From positions 1,302,001 to 1,366,000 of the forward strand of contig NZ_CP097263.1 of assembly GCF_028622115.1 (NCBI RefSeq): DNA of 64,000 nucleotides, given 5' to 3'. This DNA comes from Kutzneria chonburiensis (GTDB lineage Bacteria; Actinomycetota; Actinomycetes; Mycobacteriales; Pseudonocardiaceae). Each line of letters begins with the position of its first letter. Position 1 is the first letter of the stretch. Of the stretch, positions 23,200 through 31,347 are shown piece after piece. Position numbers and translations under genes: made by a program. Below the pieces are notes generated by a model, which was given only the letters and a program-made list of their open reading frames with translations, was not told the origin of the DNA and made no database searches.

Positions 23200-25560
23200 G
23201 TGCGCAACGAGTTCTCCGGGATCGCGCGGAACGTCGTGCAGGCGCGGCGGATCAGCGGCGGCGTGCACTTCCACGAGTCTCGGCCGGTGCCGACCGGTCT
23301 TGCCGGGCTCCCCGCCGTCGACCGCCTCACCGGCCGGTCCGCCGAACTCGCCGTCCTCGCCGCCGTTCTTTCGCCCTCCAGTGAGCAGGCCGTGTGCACC
23401 ATCGCCGGGCTCGGCGGCGTCGGCAAGACCACCCTCGCTGTCCACGCCGCCCGTCAGGCCCAGTTCGCCGGTGGCGTGCTGTTCATCGACCTGCACGGCT
23501 ACGACTCCACCCGCCGCGTGAGCGCTTCATCCGCTTTGTCGACTTTGTCGCGGATGCTCGGCGTGGCCGACGAGCACATCCCCCAGCAACAGGCCGACCT
23601 CGAAGACCTCTACCGCACGGTCTTGTCCGCCCTTGCCGACGACGGTCAGCCCGTCCTCGTGCTCGCCGACAACGCCTCCGACGTCTCCCAGGTGCTGCCG
23701 CTTCTTCCCGGCCGCCCCGAGCACCGCATGCTCGTCACCGCCCGCGTCACCCTGCCCATTCCCCGCGCCCGCCGCCTTTCCCTCGACGTTTTGCCTGTTG
23801 CGGACGGCGTCGAAGTCCTCGACCACGCCCTCCGCGCCGCCAATCCCTCCGACACCCGCATTTCGGACGAGCCCGTCGAGGCCGCGGCTTTGGTCGACCT
23901 GTGCGGTGGCCTGCCCCTGGCCTTGTGGATCATCGCCCAGGTCCTCGCCGACCACCCCGATCGCCCGGTCGCCGACCTGGTCTCGACCGTCGCCGACGAA
24001 CAGGACCGGCTAGGGGAGTTGGCCTACGGCGATTCGTACGCGGTCCGTTCGGTGTTCATGGCGTCGTATCGGAGCCTCCCCGACGAACAGGCCCGCCTGT
24101 TTCGCCTGTTCGCGGCCCATCCCGGCCCCTTTCTCGACCGAGAGACTGCCGCTGCGCTCGCCGATCGGCCCGAAACCGCCACCCGCCGTCTGCTGGACGG
24201 CCTGACCCGTGCCCACCTGGTCCGGGAGGAGCATGGTTGGTACACCATGCACGACCTGGTCCTGCTCTTCGCGGTGGAACGCTTTGCCGAAGACAACGAC
24301 GAGTCCGCGATCGAACGCCTCGCGATGCACTACCGGGACGTGGTGAAGGCGGCGGTGAGCCACCTGGAGCCGGACTTGGCCAGCTCGGACCGATTCCGGG
24401 ACCGGGCTGGTGCCGTCGCCTGGCTGGACGCCCAACTGCCCAACACGATGGCCGTCGCCGAACTGGCCGGCGACGGGGGTTTGCCCGAAGTCGTACGGGA
24501 CATCGGCCTTTCCCTGGTGCCCTACTTCGACTTCCGGCGGTACTGGCTGACCTGGGCGACGGCCGGCGAACTCGCGCTCACCGCCGCCCGCATCCTGGGC
24601 GACGCCACGGCCGAGGCGGACGCGCTGAACAGCCTCGGCCTCGCCTATCAGGGGCTGCGCGGCCGCGGCGACGACGCGATCGAGAGTCTCGAGCAGGCTC
24701 TCGCAATCCACGGGTTCCTTGGCGATCGGGCCGGCATGGCGGCGGCGTTGACCAACCTGGGCAACGCCGAGCTGCACCGGGGCCGCCCGGATGAGGCTGC
24801 CGATCGGCAACGCCAGGCGGCCGCGTTGTACCGGCAGCTCGGCCACCGTCGCGGCGAGGCCGCCACACTGGTGAACCTCGCCGCTGTCGAAGAGAAACGC
24901 GGCCGTTTTCGGGAGGCGTTGGCGACCTATCGGACTGCGGTGCCGGCGGCCGTGGCCAGCGGCGACCGTCATCGCCTTGCGGCCACCTTGTCGAGCATCG
25001 CGGGTGTCCTGGTGAAAATGGGAGACACCGCGCGGGGAGAGGAGGAACTCGAGCGCGCGCTGTCGCTCCACCGCGAGCTGGGCGACCGGGAAGGCGAGGC
25101 ATGGTCGCTTCGGACAATGGCCGGCGCCTATGCCGACGCCATGCGGTTCGACCAGGCCATCGACGCCTATCAGCGGGCACTGGCCATTTTTCGGGAGGTC
25201 GGCGACATGTTCGAGGAAAGCGAGACGCTGATCCGGATGGCTGAGATCTACCGGCGGGCCGATCGCCACACCGAAGCGATCGAGCACGGGTTGCGGGCGA
25301 TCGACCGGCACCGGGAGCTCGGCGACGAGTTCGGCGTGGCCACGATCCTGAGCTACCTGGGCCGGGCCCACCGCGCACTCGGCGAGCCCGACACGGCCGC
25401 GGACTGCTTCGAACGGTCGATGGCGATCTTCGCTGAGATCGACGCTCCGGAGGATCTCGAGTTTGTGCGAGAACTAGCTGACCGCGGCGTGTCGGGAGGC
25501 CAGGACCTCGCGGGCGGCGGCGGCGATGGCTTCGGCGTCGATGCCGGCGGCGCGGAGTAG
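23200..25560 (+). CDS. NB-ARC/TPR (NLR-like STAND) protein with short N-terminal repeat motif
   Basis: A 786-residue protein from GTG 23200. Residues 1-25 hold NEFSG...VVQARRISGGVHFH, a short G- and N-containing motif found at the N-terminus of many actinobacterial NB-ARC proteins and reminiscent of amyloid-signalling motifs. Then NB-ARC: P-loop GLGGVGKT (70-77), VLVLADN (Walker B), a GLPLAL motif and MHD (YTMHDLVLLFA). From about residue 450 to the end are TPR repeats (ALNSLGLAYQGLRG, ALTNLGNAELHRG, IDAYQRALAIFREVGD). Predicted oligomerising sensor without a large effector domain. The last 87 nt overlap the convergent transketolase gene; the final Gly-rich 25 residues are probably just read-through to the first stop. 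Confidence 0.85.
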   Translation: MRNEFSGIARNVVQARRISGGVHFHESRPVPTGLAGLPAVDRLTGRSAELAVLAAVLSPSSEQAVCTIAGLGGVGKTTLAVHAARQAQFAGGVLFIDLHGYDSTRRVSASSALSTLSRMLGVADEHIPQQQADLEDLYRTVLSALADDGQPVLVLADNASDVSQVLPLLPGRPEHRMLVTARVTLPIPRARRLSLDVLPVADGVEVLDHALRAANPSDTRISDEPVEAAALVDLCGGLPLALWIIAQVLADHPDRPVADLVSTVADEQDRLGELAYGDSYAVRSVFMASYRSLPDEQARLFRLFAAHPGPFLDRETAAALADRPETATRRLLDGLTRAHLVREEHGWYTMHDLVLLFAVERFAEDNDESAIERLAMHYRDVVKAAVSHLEPDLASSDRFRDRAGAVAWLDAQLPNTMAVAELAGDGGLPEVVRDIGLSLVPYFDFRRYWLTWATAGELALTAARILGDATAEADALNSLGLAYQGLRGRGDDAIESLEQALAIHGFLGDRAGMAAALTNLGNAELHRGRPDEAADRQRQAAALYRQLGHRRGEAATLVNLAAVEEKRGRFREALATYRTAVPAAVASGDRHRLAATLSSIAGVLVKMGDTARGEEELERALSLHRELGDREGEAWSLRTMAGAYADAMRFDQAIDAYQRALAIFREVGDMFEESETLIRMAEIYRRADRHTEAIEHGLRAIDRHRELGDEFGVATILSYLGRAHRALGEPDTAADCFERSMAIFAEIDAPEDLEFVRELADRGVSGGQDLAGGGGDGFGVDAGGAE

Positions 25561-27327
25561 TTCCTCGGGGGTGCCGGAGGTGGGCATGATGCGGACCGCC
25601 AGTTTGCGCACGATCACGGGCTCGTCCAAGCCGGCGAGGGCGTCCAACACCGCGTCGCCGAGGCCGCCCTCGGGCCAGTGGTCCTCGGCGACGATGACGG
25701 CGTGGGTGTCGCGGGCGGCGGCGATGAGGGTGTCGGCGTCGATGGGCTTGATCGAGTAGCAATCCACGACGCGGGCCTGGATGCCTTCGGCGGCAAGGAG
25801 TTCGGCGGCGCGGTCGGTCTCCTCGACCGTGATGCCGCAGCCGATCAAGGTGACGCGATCGTCCGAAGTGGACCGGAGGGTGCGGCTGCCGCCGATGTGC
25901 ACGTCCTCGTCGGGGGACGTGCGGACGAGGGTCTTGCTGCGAAGGGTGCGGAGATAGGAAATGCCCTTGCGAGTCGCCATTTCCTCGACGAGACGGGCGG
26001 TCTGGTTGGCGTCGGAGGGGTGCAGCACGGCGCTGCCGTGCACCGCCCGCAACGAAGCCATGTCCTCCAAGGCCATCTGCGACGGGCCGTCAGGACCGAT
26101 GGAAACGCCGGCGTGGGAGCCGGAAAGACGGAGGTCGGCACGGGAGATGGCGGCCATGCGGATGAAGTCGTAGGCCCGGGAGAAGAACGCGGCGAAGGTC
26201 GAGGCGAACGGCACCCAACCGCGGGCCTGCATGCCGACCGCGGCGGCGATCATCTGCTGCTCGGCGATGTACATCTCGAAGTAGCGGTCGGGATGCGCGT
26301 GCGCGAACTCCTCGCTGTGGGTGGAATTCGACACCTCGCCGTCCAAGGCCACCACATCGCCGCGCAGAGACCCGAGGGCGGCCAAGGCCTTGCCGTAGGC
26401 CAACCTGGTCTCGACGTGAGAACCGGTGTCCCACACGGGAAGCGAACCACCGGGCACCGCAAACGTATGCGGGGAGCACGATTCAGGCTTGGCCACCGAC
26501 ACGCTGAGATCCCGGACGCCGCCCAACTCGGCGATGGCGGCCTCGGGGTCGTCCAAAGGCTTGCCGTGCTTGCCGGGCAGGTCCTCGACCGCCGCGACAC
26601 CCTTGCCCTTCTTGGTCCGGGCGAACAACACTGTCGGCCGGTCGGTCACCTCGGCCGCGGCATAGGCGACCTCGATGGCCTCGACATCGTGCCCGTCCAA
26701 CGTGATCGCGTGCCAACCGAACGCCCGCGCGCGGGCAGCGTAGGTCTCGACGTCCCAGCCGAGCATGGTCTCGGTGGTCTGCCCCAACCGGTTCACGTCG
26801 ACAATGGCGACCAGATTGGACAGTCCATAGTGGGCAGCGTGCTCGAAGGCCTCCCACATCGACCCCTCGGCCATCTCGGAATCCCCGCACAGCACCCAAA
26901 CCCGGTACGGCAGACGGTCAAGCTTCTGCGCGGCCAAGGCGATCCCGACACCGACCGGAAGCCCCTGGCCCAGCGAGCCAGTGGCGACGTCGGTCGGCGG
27001 AATCCGGGGAGTCGGGTGCCCCTCCAGCCGGCTGCCGAACTGCCGGTACGTGGCGAACTCGTCGGCGTCGATCGCCCCCACCGCCTTGAGCATGCTGTAG
27101 TACAGCGGCGACGCGTGGCCCTTGGAGAAGATCAGGTGATCGTTGTCCGGAGCGTGCGGATTGTCGTAGTCGAGGCGCAGGTGCCCGTCCAGCAGCACCG
27201 CCATCAGGTCCGCCGCGGACATCGACGAGGTCGGGTGGCCCGAGCCGGCGTCGGCCGCCAGGCGGACCGAGTCGACCCGCAGCTGCTGCCCGAGCTCGCG
27301 CCGGAAATCGGCCTGGTTGTCGCTCAT
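25474..27327 (-). CDS. tkt: Transketolase
   Basis: A 617-residue, single-chain transketolase of the shorter type. The N-terminal half has AGSGHPTSSMSAADLM, SKGHASPLYY and the TPP-binding CGDSEMAEGSMWEAFEHA with VDVNRLGQ about 30 residues on. The pyrimidine-binding domain has MYIAEQQMIAAAVGMQARG with the catalytic Glu, and the C-terminal domain follows. It transfers two-carbon units between ketoses and aldoses in the pentose phosphate pathway. It is monocistronic and ends within the NLR-like gene's 3' end. The chromosome may carry another, longer tkt, not seen here. Confidence 0.92.
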   Translation of the reverse strand: MSDNQADFRRELGQQLRVDSVRLAADAGSGHPTSSMSAADLMAVLLDGHLRLDYDNPHAPDNDHLIFSKGHASPLYYSMLKAVGAIDADEFATYRQFGSRLEGHPTPRIPPTDVATGSLGQGLPVGVGIALAAQKLDRLPYRVWVLCGDSEMAEGSMWEAFEHAAHYGLSNLVAIVDVNRLGQTTETMLGWDVETYAARARAFGWHAITLDGHDVEAIEVAYAAAEVTDRPTVLFARTKKGKGVAAVEDLPGKHGKPLDDPEAAIAELGGVRDLSVSVAKPESCSPHTFAVPGGSLPVWDTGSHVETRLAYGKALAALGSLRGDVVALDGEVSNSTHSEEFAHAHPDRYFEMYIAEQQMIAAAVGMQARGWVPFASTFAAFFSRAYDFIRMAAISRADLRLSGSHAGVSIGPDGPSQMALEDMASLRAVHGSAVLHPSDANQTARLVEEMATRKGISYLRTLRSKTLVRTSPDEDVHIGGSRTLRSTSDDRVTLIGCGITVEETDRAAELLAAEGIQARVVDCYSIKPIDADTLIAAARDTHAVIVAEDHWPEGGLGDAVLDALAGLDEPVIVRKLAVRIMPTSGTPEELLRAAGIDAEAIAAAAREVLASRHAAVS

Positions 27328-27411
27328 ACGGGTGGGCTACCCCGGCTCGGCCGGCCTCAACGTCGGATCGGCCACGAGTTTGAGCCGTGTCGACGGGGTA
27401 CCCGGACAGTC

Positions 27412-28182
27412 ATGACGAGCCCACCCGATCCCGACCTGACCACCAGCGAGCAGCTCGACGAGGACGAGCTGGGCACCGATCCGCTGGAGGGCGGCGTGGA
27501 GCCGCCCGAGGACTGGTCGGCGGCGGACCGGTTCGGCACCACGCCCCGTGAGGAACGCGAGGGCGAGACGCTGGACCAGCGGCTCGCCGAGGAGGAACCC
27601 GATCGGTACGCCAACCCGAGAGAGGCAGTGATGTCCGAGCAGCTGCGCGGCCGTACGGTCGCGATCCTGGCCACCGACGGCGTCGAGCAGGTGGAGCTGA
27701 CCGAGCCCATGGCGGCCGTGGAACGGGCCGGCGGCGTCGCGAAACTCGTGTCCATCAAGGACGGCGAGATCCAGGGGATGAATGCCGACGTCAACGCGGC
27801 CGACACGTTTGCCGTCGACGTCGCCGTCGATGACGCCACTGTGGACGATTTCGACGCGCTGATCCTGCCCGGTGGCACCACGAATCCCGACAAGCTGCGG
27901 CAGAACGACCGGGCCGTGTCGCTCGTGCACGACTTCTTCGAGGCCGGCAAGCCGGTCGCGGCCATCTGCCACGGCCCGTGGCTGCTGGTCGAGGCCGACG
28001 TCGTGCGTGGCCGGACCTTGACGTCGTACCCGAGCGTACGGACCGACATCCGCAACGCCGGCGGCACGGTGGTGGACAAGGAAGTCGTCATCGACGGCGG
28101 CCTGGTCACCAGCCGAAACCCCGACGACCTGCCGGCGTTCTGCGAGGCGCTGGTGCGGGAATTCGCCGAGGCGCGGACGTGA
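27412..28182 (+). CDS. DUF5709-like N-terminus fused to DJ-1/PfpI-family protein
   Basis: ATG 27412 opens an acidic 73-residue N-terminus (DPDLTTSEQLDEDELGTDPL, AADRFGTTPREEREG, RLAEEEPD) typical of DUF5709 proteins. A second in-frame ATG at 27631 with GAGAGAGG 5 nt upstream begins the DJ-1/PfpI domain (GRTVAILATDGVEQVELTEP, LILPGGTTNPDKLR). The nucleophile elbow is AICHGPW with Cys. Full length is 256 residues; the internal start gives 183. Two separately initiated products are possible. Likely a cytosolic stress-related glyoxalase, chaperone or amidase of the YhbO/PfpI group. The next gene overlaps by GTGA. Confidence 0.85.
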   Translation: MTSPPDPDLTTSEQLDEDELGTDPLEGGVEPPEDWSAADRFGTTPREEREGETLDQRLAEEEPDRYANPREAVMSEQLRGRTVAILATDGVEQVELTEPMAAVERAGGVAKLVSIKDGEIQGMNADVNAADTFAVDVAVDDATVDDFDALILPGGTTNPDKLRQNDRAVSLVHDFFEAGKPVAAICHGPWLLVEADVVRGRTLTSYPSVRTDIRNAGGTVVDKEVVIDGGLVTSRNPDDLPAFCEALVREFAEART

Positions 28183-28700
28183 CGCTGGATTGGCACGGAC
28201 CGCCGACCGGGCCGACGGTGCTGGTCCTCGACCCGGCCGGGCTGGCCGATCACGGCGCGCTTCCGGCGACGTGGCGGCCGCTGGCCGAGCACCTGCGCAT
28301 CGGTTGGGCCCGCTACACCGGCTTGGACGGCATCGATGCGCTGCTGGCCGGGCTCGGCCCGGTGCACCTGGTGTCCAGCGGCGCGGGAACCGAGGCCGTG
28401 CTGCGGCTGGCGGTGCACCACGCTGACCAGGTGAACTCGGTGGTGATCGTCGATCCGACGCCGACGGCCGAGGTCGTGCGGTCTGAGCTGGCCGAGAACG
28501 GCGTTGTGCTGCGGACCTTCGTGAGCGACGAGTCCGTGCGGGTGGAGCCCGCGCCGCTGGGCCACCCCGATGTGGTGGGCCGGGTCGTGGAGACGCTGTT
28601 GGCCGTCGAGCCCGAGCATGGCGAGCTGGCCGACGACTGGGAGAAGGTCCGTGCGCAGGTCGCCGAGGCGCTGCGACGGGCCCGCGAGACGAGGTTGTGA
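28179..28700 (+). CDS. Small alpha/beta-hydrolase-like protein
   Basis: A 173-residue protein from GTG 28179, coupled to the DJ-1/PfpI gene. TVLVLDPAGL, then HLVSSGAGTEAVLRLA (nucleophile-elbow-like S-S-G-A-G) and SVVIVDPTPT resemble the core strands of an alpha/beta hydrolase. The chain lacks a cap domain, and only a C-terminal His in GHPDV could close a triad. It may be a degenerate hydrolase; catalytic function is doubtful. Confidence 0.65.
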   Translation: MTLDWHGPPTGPTVLVLDPAGLADHGALPATWRPLAEHLRIGWARYTGLDGIDALLAGLGPVHLVSSGAGTEAVLRLAVHHADQVNSVVIVDPTPTAEVVRSELAENGVVLRTFVSDESVRVEPAPLGHPDVVGRVVETLLAVEPEHGELADDWEKVRAQVAEALRRARETRL

Positions 28701-28751
28701 AACGCGCTACCCGTTGTTTGTGCCCCCGGGGCGCGTGGGTAGGCGATCTTC

Positions 28752-29369
28752 ATGACCCGAATGGAGGAGAACGCTGTCCGACTGCGCCGGCCACTCGTGT
28801 GGGTGGTGTTGGCCGTCGTCTGCCTGATCGTGGTGAACGCCCCGGAGGCCGGGCTGATCCCCGTGCACGACCCCGTCATCTCGAAGGCGATCTCGTTGTC
28901 CGGCGCCCTGTTGTTCGTGATCGCCGGCGTCTTGGCGACCAGGCGGATCGCCGACTACGTCGACGCCCGCCTGGCCCGCCGCGGCATGGGATCCGCCGGC
29001 TCGGTCCTGGCCGTCGTCATCTCCGCCGTCGGCTACTGCATCGTCGTGTTGACCGCCTTGAGCGTGTTGGCGATCCCCTTGCAGCAGCTCGTCGTCGGCG
29101 GCGCCCTGACCGGTGTCGTCGTCGGTATCGCCGCCCAGCAGACCCTCGGCAACGTCTTCGCCGGCCTGATGATCCTGATGGTGCACCCCTTTCGTGTCGG
29201 CGACACCATCGAAGTGCGGTCCGGCGCGTTGAACGGGCCGTTCACCGGCCGGGTGCGGGCACTGGGGCTGACCTACGTGACCCTGGCCGCCGAGAACGGA
29301 ACCCTGCTGCTGCCCAACGCAGGCGTCCTGGCCGCCGGCGTCACCGTCGGCCTGCACGAGGCGGAGTGA
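28752..29369 (+). CDS. Small MscS-family mechanosensitive channel
   Basis: A 205-residue protein with three or four transmembrane helices. The pore-lining TM3 GVVVGIAAQQTLGNVFAGLM is the diagnostic MscS element, followed by the start of the beta domain (HPFRVGDTIEVRSG, GLTYVTLAAENGTLLLPN). It is shorter than E. coli MscS and lacks most of the cytoplasmic cage, as in many actinobacterial homologues. It would open under osmotic downshock to release solutes. No clear ribosome site before ATG 28752; ATG 28761 is also in frame. Confidence 0.85.
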   Translation: MTRMEENAVRLRRPLVWVVLAVVCLIVVNAPEAGLIPVHDPVISKAISLSGALLFVIAGVLATRRIADYVDARLARRGMGSAGSVLAVVISAVGYCIVVLTALSVLAIPLQQLVVGGALTGVVVGIAAQQTLGNVFAGLMILMVHPFRVGDTIEVRSGALNGPFTGRVRALGLTYVTLAAENGTLLLPNAGVLAAGVTVGLHEAE

Positions 29370-29374
29370 GGTGG

Positions 29375-29698
29375 TCAGTCCTGGCGGGCGCGCGGTTCGA
29401 GGGCGCGGCCCACGTCAGTGCGGCTGGTGACCCCGAGCTTGGCGTAGGCCCGGCGCAGGAGCCGACTGACAGACTGCCGGCTGAGCGACAGCTGATCGGC
29501 GATCTGCACGGCCGTCCTGCCTGCCGCCGCCAGCGTTGCCACGTCGAGTTCGCGCCGTGTCAGGCCGAACGGCGGGTTGGCTGCCCGTGTGTAGACGTCC
29601 GCGAGGCCGGCGTCGACGTCGAAGCCCACCGGCTCCGGATCAGTCTCGTGTGCATGCCTTACCGCGTCTCGGGCGGCGGTCTCGTCCGGCTCGGTCAT
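29375..29698 (-). CDS. Small LuxR-type HTH protein
   Basis: A 107-residue protein; ATG 29698 overlaps the sigma-factor stop (ATGA). The first 45 residues are acidic and low in order. The C-terminal 60 form a GerE/LuxR helix-turn-helix: FGLTRRELDVATLAAAGRTA, VQIADQLSLSRQSVSRLLRR and AYAKLGVTSRTDVGRAL. No receiver domain is present. Last gene of a three-gene unit with an ECF sigma factor; it may act as co-regulator or modulator of the sigma factor. Confidence 0.82.
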   Translation of the reverse strand: MTEPDETAARDAVRHAHETDPEPVGFDVDAGLADVYTRAANPPFGLTRRELDVATLAAAGRTAVQIADQLSLSRQSVSRLLRRAYAKLGVTSRTDVGRALEPRARQD

Positions 29699-30216
29699 GA
29701 CGGTTCGCCTCGTTTCGTGGTGTTGGTCAGCTCTGTGATGAGCGGTCGTAGCTGGTCGACCATCTCTTTTGTATGTGAGCCCACAGTGGATTCGTTCATG
29801 TCCAGCCACCTTGCGATCTCGCGGTATGTCCAGCCGGCAAGAAAGCGGAGGGCGGCAACCTCTCGTCGCCGTCGCGGCTGTCGGTCGATCAGCGCCCGGA
29901 CCCGCGACAGCACGGCGAGATCGTCGAGAATCCGGTCATACCCCGGCTCGTCGCCGCCATGGTCCAGCTCGGCTGGTTCGAATCGGCTCTGGGCGCGATA
30001 CCAGGTGGCGACCTTCTTCACCGCAATGCCGATGACGTACCGATGGTTGGCGTCGAGCGAGCGCATGGCGTGCAGGTCCCAGCGTTCGAGCATCACGACG
30101 TAGGCATCCTGGGTGGCATCGAGGGCGACGTGTCGATCGCGGGACACCCGTAAGGCCGCTCGCAGCGTGCTTTCCACGGTCTTGCGGTAGAAGGCGTCGA
30201 AGTCGGGGCGGCTCAC
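29695..30216 (-). CDS. ECF-type RNA polymerase sigma factor
   Basis: A 173-residue protein from GTG 30216, which overlaps the stop of the small membrane-protein gene (GTGA). Region 2 is seen in FDAFYRKTVESTLRAALRVS, with DATQDAYVVMLERW. Region 4 carries the HTH REVAALRFLAGWTYREIARW and LDMNESTVGSHTKEMVDQL. No anti-sigma factor with a zinc motif is nearby; the 62-residue protein encoded just upstream may replace it. The three genes form one coupled operon. Confidence 0.82.
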   Translation of the reverse strand: MSRPDFDAFYRKTVESTLRAALRVSRDRHVALDATQDAYVVMLERWDLHAMRSLDANHRYVIGIAVKKVATWYRAQSRFEPAELDHGGDEPGYDRILDDLAVLSRVRALIDRQPRRRREVAALRFLAGWTYREIARWLDMNESTVGSHTKEMVDQLRPLITELTNTTKRGEPS

Positions 30217-30401
30217 CGGGGCGGCACCGTGATCTCGAGGCACGCCCCGGCAACGTCCCGGTCGACGATATGGATGCCGGCGGAAGCGTCCCGGGCCAGC
30301 TGTTCCAGACCGGCGCGGCGCGATCGGTCGCGGATCAGCGCGACGATGGTCCTTGCCGCGACGGGTGTCGCCACCATCGCGAATCCCCAGAAGTCGGCCA
30401 T
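30213..30401 (-). CDS. Small (62-residue) membrane-associated protein, first gene of the sigma-factor operon
   Basis: ATG 30401 has an AAAGGGGG ribosome site. The protein begins MADFWGFAMVATPVAARTIV, one amphipathic or transmembrane helix, followed by basic RDRSRRAGLEQLARDASAG and a short beta-like tail ending TVPPR. Its stop overlaps the sigma-factor start. It is too short for a classical anti-sigma factor but well placed to tether or sense for it. Confidence 0.7.
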   Translation of the reverse strand: MADFWGFAMVATPVAARTIVALIRDRSRRAGLEQLARDASAGIHIVDRDVAGACLEITVPPR

Positions 30402-30530
30402 GTGGTGCCCCCTTTCACCACCTAGTCGGAACCGGCCGTCATTTTGTCCAGCCGCAGCTGTGGCAGTCCGAGAATCACTCGTTCGGCCGAGCGGTATCGT
30501 CCAGGCGACGTGGCCTGGGAAGGGGAACCC

Positions 30531-31307
30531 GTGCAGGAGCTGTTCTCGATCAGCGGCAAGGTGGCGCTGGTGACCGGGGGAACCCGGGGGATCGGGCGGA
30601 TGATCGCGGAGTGCTACCTGCGCGCCGGGGCGAGGGTGATCATCTCGTCGCGCAAGGTGGAGGCGTGTGAGCGGGCGCGGCGGGAGCTGGAGCGGTACGG
30701 GGACGTGACGGCGGTGCCGGCGGACGTGTCGGACCGGGCGCAGTGCGAGCGGCTGATCGGGCAGGTGGGGGACGAGCTGCACGTGCTGGTGAACAACGCG
30801 GGCGCGACGTGGGGAGCGGCGTTCGACGAGTTCCCGGACTCGGCCTGGGACAAGGTGATGGGCCTGAACGTGCGGGCGCCGTTCGTGCTGACGCAGCTGG
30901 CGAGGCCGCTACTGGAGGCGTCGACGACCGAGGAGGATCCGGCGAGGGTGATCAACATCGGCTCGATCGACGGCCTGGTCGTGCCGGGGTTCAAGAACTT
31001 CTCCTATAGTGCCTCGAAAGCGGCGCTGCACCACCTGACCCGGCACATGGCGGCCGAGCTGGCGCCGAAGATCCTGGTCAACGCGATCGCGCCGGGGCCG
31101 TTTCCGAGCAAGATGATGGACGCGGCGCTGGCCGAACGCGGCGACGAGATCCGGGCCAAGAGCCCGGTGGGCCGGATCGGCCGTACGGAGGACGTGGGCG
31201 CGGCGGCGATCTACCTGGCGGCGCCGGCGACGACCTTCATGACGGGCGCGGTGATCCCGCTGGACGGCGGCCTGAGCACGACGATCGGGCTGGGCGTCGA
31301 GCTCTGA
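30531..31307 (+). CDS. SDR-family oxidoreductase (RhlG/3-oxoacyl-ACP reductase-like)
   Basis: A 258-residue classical SDR from GTG 30531 with an AAGGGGA ribosome site; the frame is open further upstream but this start begins just before the Rossmann motif. Cofactor motif VTGGTRGIG, structural NNAGA, catalytic Ser in INIGSIDGL, YSASK with Tyr and Lys, and a C-terminal PLDGGLS. The ISSRKVEACERA loop with Arg after the second strand suggests NADPH. Most similar in pattern to RhlG-type ketoreductases. It ends at a strong hairpin. Confidence 0.88.
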   Translation: MQELFSISGKVALVTGGTRGIGRMIAECYLRAGARVIISSRKVEACERARRELERYGDVTAVPADVSDRAQCERLIGQVGDELHVLVNNAGATWGAAFDEFPDSAWDKVMGLNVRAPFVLTQLARPLLEASTTEEDPARVINIGSIDGLVVPGFKNFSYSASKAALHHLTRHMAAELAPKILVNAIAPGPFPSKMMDAALAERGDEIRAKSPVGRIGRTEDVGAAAIYLAAPATTFMTGAVIPLDGGLSTTIGLGVEL

Positions 31308-31311
31308 CCGA

Positions 31312-31337
31312 TGCGGGACAGGAGGACCTGTCCCGCA
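31312..31337. terminator. Hairpin terminator between convergent genes
   Basis: TGCGGGACAGG-AGGA-CCTGTCCCGCA: perfect 11-bp stem with a 4-nt loop, immediately after the SDR stop and 10 bp before the stop of the convergent ATP-grasp gene. It can serve both directions. Confidence 0.8.
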
Positions 31338-31347
31338 CCGTAGAGCC

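Noticed and set aside
29970-29990. GGTTCGAATC stretch resembling a tRNA T-loop
   Set aside because: It lies in the sigma-factor coding region and has no flanking acceptor, D or anticodon arms.
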